From Chromera velia (lineage: Eukaryota > Sar > Chromeraceae), in assembly GCA_018398765.1 (NCBI GenBank), contig JAHBMJ010000132.1, positions 37,417-50,498 on the forward strand: a DNA stretch of 13,082 nucleotides, given 5' to 3'. Each line of letters begins with the position of its first letter. Within the stretch, counting starts at the first letter, position 1. Below, piece after piece: positions 7,739-13,082 of the stretch. The translations under genes and the position numbers were made by a program. The notes under the pieces are model-generated. The model was not told where the DNA came from, did not search any database, and worked only from the letters and a program-made list of their open reading frames with translations.

Positions 7739-8241
7739 CAGGGTATCCAATTAGGTTAGGTTAGGTTAGGAGGCTTAGGTTAAGGTTAGTTTAGGTTTTA
7801 GGTTAGGTTTAGGTTAGAAACCTACTCAGAGGATTATGGACAACACAGACTAAAAAATAAAGTTTACAAGGTGTAAATTACACCTGTAAAAATGATGTTT
7901 TTCATTTAAAAATTGACTTTCACACCGGTAAAAATCAACTTTTTGAATGTCATGTTGGATCAAGCTTTTGAATACCATTTTTCAATCAAAAACAACACAA
8001 AATGAACACACTTAAAAAAATTTTCTTTCATTAAAAAAGTGATTTATGTATCTTCACTTAATATAACGCTGTAAAAATATATATATAATTATGATATCAC
8101 TTAGCATGATCATATTTCATACCTGTATAAGAATCGTATCCTTGTAATTTAGGTTAGTAACCTAACTTAGGTTTTTTTGACTTCAAGGTTAGGTTAGGTT
8201 AAGTTAGGTTAGGTTAGGTTAAAACCTAATTAGATACCCTG
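7739..8241. mobile_element. Non-autonomous hAT-like DNA transposon (MITE), 503 bp, complete
   Basis: The two ends form terminal inverted repeats of 19 bp (7739-7757 and 8223-8241) with one mismatch, beginning CAGGGTATC. A perfect 8-bp duplication TTTAATTT flanks the element. An 8-bp duplication with ends starting CAGGG is characteristic of the hAT superfamily. P-like and Mutator-like elements also make duplications of about this length, but their ends differ. No coding sequence of useful length is present, so it would need transposase supplied in trans. Inside each end is a block rich in TTAGG pentamers, and the centre contains short A/T-rich palindromes, such as AGGTGTA and TACACCT around AAT near 7870. 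It is AT-rich, unlike the neighbouring exons. Confidence 0.85.
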
Positions 8242-8249
8242 TTTAATTT
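8242..8249 (+). repeat. Right target-site duplication TTTAATTT
   Basis: This is an exact copy of 7731-7738 and defines the insertion boundary of the DNA transposon. Confidence 0.85.
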
Positions 8250-8360
8250 AAACTTGAAAAAGTTTTATATTTACTTTTCTAATAGTAAATCTAACTTCAC
8301 CTTCTAGTCTATTTGGTATCGAATGCATAACACTGTAAATCTATAGAATGTTTCCTGGAA

Positions 8361-9300
<940 letters not shown>

Positions 9301-9713
9301 TTTTTTCAAAAATCAAATCAAAATTTAAAAAAGTCTATATGCAAAGAAAAAAATTATCTATGAAACATTAATACGATTCATTATTCAAAATTTTTACTAA
9401 TAATAAAGTTTTTAAGAATTACTAACAAATAAAATGTGATCAAATTCCAGTGTTGTATTAATTCATTTCAAAAATTCTAACATACTGTGATACGTACACT
9501 AGTACGTACAGTCGATTTAAAAAAAGTAAGTCTAGAGAAATAATTTTTAAAAAGATCCAGGAGTTATTGTAAGCCTAAGCACTGGGGAAAGCAATTTAAA
9601 CAAAACAAAGCTTGACACACACCACTTTCTGGCAAGTTTCTGCTGGGTTGTTGTCAACCGAATATGTAGAATTGCTATCAATCCACTACATGGTCTCAGA
9701 CTAGTGTATAGTA
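9301..9713. other. AT-rich intergenic DNA
   Basis: Strongly AT-rich sequence follows the retroelement remnant and leads to the 3' end of the minus-strand gene. A near-palindrome around TACGTACACTAGTACGTA occurs at about 9491-9508. I see no gene. Part of it must be the 3' UTR of the minus-strand gene. Confidence 0.55.
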
Positions 9714-10243
9714 TTAACCAAAACCGAAACCCCCTCCCCGCACATTCCTCCCATCTCCAAAGCCAAAGGCGCTCCCGAAGGAGGAAGACGACGAACGAGA
9801 GCGGAACGAGGAGGCAGAATTTCTAGAGGTAAAGGGGGAATCAAACACGCCATCGTCTTTAGGGGAATCCGAAAAGTATTCTCGTTCTTCGTCTCTTCCA
9901 GTCACGCCGGTCGGCTTTCTCTGATCAGCAGGCAGCCCTGCAATCTCTGCCGCTACCTCCGCTTCCTCTTCCCCGCCTGCTTCAGGCATTCTCACCCGAA
10001 GAGGAATCTCAGGAAACAAAGCATCCACCGACGGCATCTCTGGAGGCTTCACAATCCCAGGCTCTGTGACGCTGCGGCCCGTCTCCCTGATGGTCTTCAG
10101 TCTCTGTATCTGCTCTGCGTTGTGCTTGTCCCTCCATTCTTTCTGCCTTCTCCACACTTCAGGGAAGAAGTCGGGCACCTGGGAGACCGAAGAGTCTAGA
10201 GGCACCTGGAGCATGTAGGGCTGACGAGGAGCCATCACTGCCC
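9714..10243 (-). CDS. Minus-strand gene, terminal exon
   Basis: It starts after the acceptor TCTTGCAG with GG completing a Gly codon, then AVMAPRQPYMLQVPL. It contains the charged helix, an acidic segment EAGGEEEAEVAAEIAGL and a tail of Ser runs and Phe-Gly pairs before TAA. Confidence 0.75.
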
Positions 10244-10552
10244 CTGCAAGATGATCGATGAACGGAATAAGAAAGAACAGTCAAAAGAAAAGAAAAGAAA
10301 AGAAACATTCGGGATCGAAGGAAACGGCACGCATTGCCTGCGGGGGCACGCATATGTCTCCTGGTCTACAATGAGAAAGGAGATCAATCAACGGTCCTTC
10401 TGTCCACTTTCACTGTTTTCGAGGTCCTTTTCTCGTCTCTTCTCTTCCACACTGGTTGACTACCCTCTGTTCTTCTCCGTTTCTTCTCAAAGAGGCAAAA
10501 ACAAAAGGGTTGCTTGCTCTCTCTGCTGTCTAGGGATAAATGTGTACGTGCC

Positions 10553-10608
<56 letters not shown>

Positions 10609-10753
10609 GTGTGCAGCGAACTTTCGTGAGTAGCTTCCACGTTTCAGAGAAGTAGACGAACAAATAGAAAGAAAGACAAACAGAATGAGGGACATGTGAG
10701 GAGGCTGCCGGGCAAGTGGGCAGTCGGATAGGGGTGCAGGCGGGCAGGCAGGC

Positions 10754-10814
<61 letters not shown>

Positions 10815-10821
10815 GGCAGGC

Positions 10822-10864
<43 letters not shown>

Positions 10865-11899
10865 AAGGCAGAGGATCGGTCTTCTATTCCCGCCGACGCA
10901 GAAAAGCCGAACAAACAATCCAACATACTAAAACACACACACACGCAAAACAGCAGAAACACAGCCCTGCAGACGGAGAGGATGGTTTCTTTTCCTTCTG
11001 CATGGCGGCAATACGGTAAACAGACATGCATGGGTACAGACTGGGATGAAGACAACGAAGCAACCAGATCGACTTTAATTTTGACAGACTCACACACAAG
11101 TCTGTGGATGCACTGCTTTTGTGGCCCTCTTCGTCCCTCTATTCCCCACGTGTTCTTCTTTCAAGAATTCATTTTTTTCTGATGGATCGCTTCACACAGC
11201 AGCACGTCTCTGTGACATCGAATTCTTATCGCTCATCGCGGTTTGTTGGTCTCTGCTTCGCAGACACAACAATGACAACACACCGCCCGTCCGTCTCTCT
11301 TGTGCGTTAAATCACACAAATGCCAGTACAAATGAATGTCCCCCCTGCATGGAACTACCCACCCGATCGAAGCAGCTCCAGCACCTGCGCCTCCTGGTCA
11401 AAAGAGGGCAGCAGCGACGAGCCCCCCACTGCGGTTTCTGACAGTCCCAGCTTGCCGTTCAGAGAGGAGGGGTCGAAGGGTTCGTATGCGAAGCCCTCTC
11501 TGAAGGAGGGGTTGAAGTAGAGGGAACCGCCCTCGACCTTGAACGTCTCGTTGGGTCTTGGGGGAGGAACAAAGGGCGAAATAAGTCTTCGTGGCTGGCT
11601 GCCTTCCTTGCTCGTCTGTCCCTCAACATCGGAGAGGGAAGAAGGAGAGCCCCTGAAGAACGAGGAAGGGGAAGAATCGGAGTCAACCAGAGGACTCACC
11701 GCTGCATACAAAGCACATACATTCGTGTAGGGTGGACACCTAAGCGTATGACGCCTAATTTCAAGTTCAACGAGGCCGTCTTGCAGAGAGGAGAAGAACA
11801 AAATGATTGCCGAAGAGAACGACTGTTGCAGAGTGTTGCAAACAACACATGAAGCTGAGAAGACTCACCGAAAGCCGCAATGGCACCAATGAGCCTCAT
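9714..11899 (-). CDS. Unrecognised spliced protein with hydrophobic N-terminus and Ser/Phe/Gly-rich tail, 3 exons
   Basis: The exons are 11899-11869, 11701-11363 and 10243-9714 (TAA). Donors GTGAGT and GTGGGT and acceptors ATGCAG and TTGCAG keep phase and give 299 residues from the ATG at 11899. The N-terminus MRLIGAIAAFAVSPLVDS is a short hydrophobic stretch that could be a signal peptide. Residues about 20-60 are Ser/Pro-rich. Residues 62-123 hold a more conserved-looking segment, FKVEGGSLYFNPSFREGF, then AQVLELLRSG. Residues 129-139 read PRQPYMLQVPL. Residues 151-177 form a charged helix with WRRQKEW. The end is Ser-rich with five Phe-Gly pairs. I do not recognise the family. A secreted or plastid-routed protein is possible if the hydrophobic N-terminus is real, since organisms with complex plastids use such signals. 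The gene converges on its neighbour across the AT-rich island. Confidence 0.68.
10244..11362 (-). repeat. Long intron with GATA/GACA and TCTG arrays
   Basis: This is a 1.1-kb intron of the minus-strand gene. On the plus strand it holds AAAAG repeats near 10285-10303 and TCTG, TC and TG tracts at about 10555-10609. A compound array of GGCA, GATA (about 10754-10783) and GACA tetramers runs to about 10863, and a short CA tract lies near 10935. On the coding strand the GACA array reads TCTG. The Ser-Val-Cys-Leu frames on it are artefacts. The flanking exons join in phase without another exon. Confidence 0.7.
11363..11701 (-). CDS. Minus-strand gene, middle exon
   Basis: It runs from the acceptor GTATGCAG to the donor GTGGGT, 339 bp. 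It encodes a Ser/Pro-rich first half and the segment FKVEGGSLYFNPSFREGFAY, followed by AYEPFDPSSLNGKLGLSET. It enters with two bases and leaves with one, matching its neighbours. Confidence 0.72.
11702..11868 (-). other. Minus-strand gene, first intron
   Basis: The 167-bp intron has a consensus GTGAGT donor and a TATGCAG acceptor. It carries no repeat array. An alternative open frame runs through part of it from about 11801, but that lacks an ATG. Confidence 0.65.
11869..11899 (-). CDS. Minus-strand gene, proposed first exon
   Basis: ATG at 11899 opens ten codons, MRLIGAIAAF, plus one base that completes Ala with the next exon. The same frame stays open for sixteen further codons upstream, with a very hydrophobic composition (KFGVFVLLSFL), until TAG at 11950-11948. 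The exon may therefore be longer and start in a separate upstream exon. Confidence 0.55.
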
Positions 11900-11949
11900 T
11901 AGGAATGAGAGGAGAACGAAGACTCCAAATTTCTCACAGCACAAATGCT

Positions 11950-12388
11950 ACGTGATGTCGTCTGGATAGCATACAGGCACCAAAGCAGAGGGTGCAACAC
12001 TGAGCGGTTCGATCTTCTGCATGCATGTGCCGATGCATGCAACACCCTGAGTTTATGTACATGCTGGTAAATCTTTCCGATTGAGAACTTCACGTGCAGC
12101 GCGAGATCAAACAGAATTGGCCTCTACGAGAGCATACAGAATAACAGACTGGAAGGGAACCGGCGTATGTGTAACAGTAACGTACGCATTGCATGCTGAT
12201 TGCTCTAAAGGTCACAGATCGAAGAGTCCTTTTGGATGCATAGTTACGTCGACCGCGACCGCGCGGGTGCATGGCCCCGGAAAGCGAAGCGGGGGGCACT
12301 TACAAAACAGAAATACCCCATCACAGCCCCTTCGAAGTCGGGAGAGGAGAGGTGAGAAGAGACTGTCACACTCCAGACCGTTTGCATT
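11950..12388 (-). promoter_or_regulatory. Upstream region of the minus-strand gene with TGCATGC motifs
   Basis: Three copies of TGCATGC lie at 12018-12024, 12034-12040 and 12190-12196. In coccidians this hexamer-core palindrome is a known promoter element bound by ApiAP2 factors. If translation starts at 11899 they sit about 120-300 bp upstream, a plausible promoter position. If the mini-exon at 12304-12321 is real they would lie in an intron instead. Confidence 0.35.
12304..12321 (-). CDS. Possible 18-bp first exon of the minus-strand gene
   Basis: ATG at 12321 begins six codons, MGYFCF, followed at once by a perfect GTAAGT donor. Spliced to the AG at 11949-11948 it joins in frame to HLCCEKFGVFVLLSFL and then the ATG at 11899. 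This gives 321 residues and a long hydrophobic N-terminus. The acceptor context is weak, so this is only a candidate. Confidence 0.25.
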
Positions 12389-13082
12389 GGATGAATGGAT
12401 GAATGGATGGATGAATGGATGAATGGATGAATGAGTGAATGAATGAATGAATGGATGGATGGATGAATGGATGAATGAGTGGAAGGGTGAATGGATGAAC
12501 GGATGAATGAATGAATGAATGAATGAACGAATGGATAGATGGATGAATGGATGAATGGATGAATGGACGAATGAATGAAAGGATGAATGGATGGATGGAC
12601 GAATGGATGAATGGACGAATGGATGGATGAATGAATGAAATTTTAAAATGAATGAATGAATGAATGGATGGATGCATGGATGAACGGATGAATGGATGAA
12701 TGAATGAACGAATGAATGAATGGATGGATGCATGGATGAACGGATGAATGGATGAATGAATGCGTGAATGAGAGAAAGAATGAATGAATGAATGAATGGA
12801 TGGATGGGTGGATGAATGGATGAATGAATGGAAGGGTGAATGGATGAATGAACGAATGAATGAATGAATAATGAATGAATGAATGAATGAATGTATGAAT
12901 GAGTGAATGGATGGATGAATGAATGAATGAATGAATGGATAGATGGATGAATGGATGAATGGATGAATGAATGAATGAATGAATAATGAATGAATGAATG
13001 AATGAATGAATGCATGAATGGATGGATGAATGGATGAATAAATGAATGAATGAATGGATGGATGAATGGATGGATGAATGGA
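12389..13082. repeat. GGAT/GAAT tetranucleotide array running off the window
   Basis: About 700 bp of mixed GGAT and GAAT tetramers, with variants GAGT, GGAC, GAAC, GTAT and GCAT, continues to the last base. It is less regular than the array at 3473-4003 but shares the GAAT unit. Open frames reading His-Ser-Phe-Ile-His-Pro on the minus strand come from the repeat. Confidence 0.85.

Noticed and set aside
7750-8220. Interstitial telomere
   Set aside because: The TTAGG pentamers are irregular and lie inside a bounded transposon. The alveolate telomere unit is usually TTTAGGG.
9990-10238. Phe-Gly pairs at the C-terminus as an FG-nucleoporin
   Set aside because: Only five pairs occur at the very end, too few and too local for an FG-repeat domain.
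10384-11097. Minus-strand frames of Ser-Val-Cys-Leu repeats
   Set aside because: They come from the GACA/GATA array inside an intron; the flanking exons already join in phase.
12212-13015. 267-residue minus-strand frame of His-Ser-Phe-Ile-His-Pro repeats
   Set aside because: It is a by-product of the GGAT/GAAT array, with no splice or start support.

Overview
The window looks like nuclear DNA of an intron-rich protist, most likely an alveolate. My best guess is a chromerid alga such as Chromera velia, with a coccidian apicomplexan as second choice; this is inference. The support is spliced genes with very short exons, helical-repeat organelle-type proteins, several TGCATGC motifs, introns full of tetranucleotide microsatellites, and remnants of both a DNA transposon and a retroelement. 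The window starts in poly-G and ends inside a tetranucleotide array, so it may be a whole short contig broken at repeats.

Positions 417-7302 (+) hold one gene that I resolve into at least twelve coding exons joined by GT-AG introns. Reading frame is kept across all eleven junctions, and every donor fits GTNNG. The 667-codon product is built of alpha-helical repeats, parts of which repeat every 37 residues. It resembles the heptatricopeptide (HPR)/FASTK-like organellar RNA-binding proteins of apicomplexans and their relatives. A long Ser/Glu-rich acidic insert interrupts the repeats. The 5' end is uncertain; positions 15-150 may be an earlier exon.

Positions 7303-9713 are an AT-rich intergenic island between two convergent gene ends. 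It contains a complete 503-bp non-autonomous DNA transposon (7739-8241) with 19-bp terminal inverted repeats starting CAGGG and a perfect 8-bp target duplication, so it is hAT-like. It also contains a 5'-truncated minus-strand copy of the 3' end of a reverse-transcriptase-type element (about 8361-9300), readable in one frame with two internal stops.

Positions 9714-11899 (-) hold a second spliced gene of three exons, giving 299 residues that I do not recognise. It has a short hydrophobic N-terminus, a charged helix and a Ser/Phe/Gly-rich tail. A possible extra 5' mini-exon lies at 12304-12321. Upstream are three TGCATGC motifs, then a GGAT/GAAT array running off the end of the window.

No RNA genes, CRISPR array or bacterial-type operon were seen. 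The most interesting points are the relaxed but strongly +5G splice-donor rule, its overlap with the sequence of the intronic microsatellites, the hAT-like element with TTAGG-rich subterminal blocks, and the nearly frame-intact retroelement remnant.
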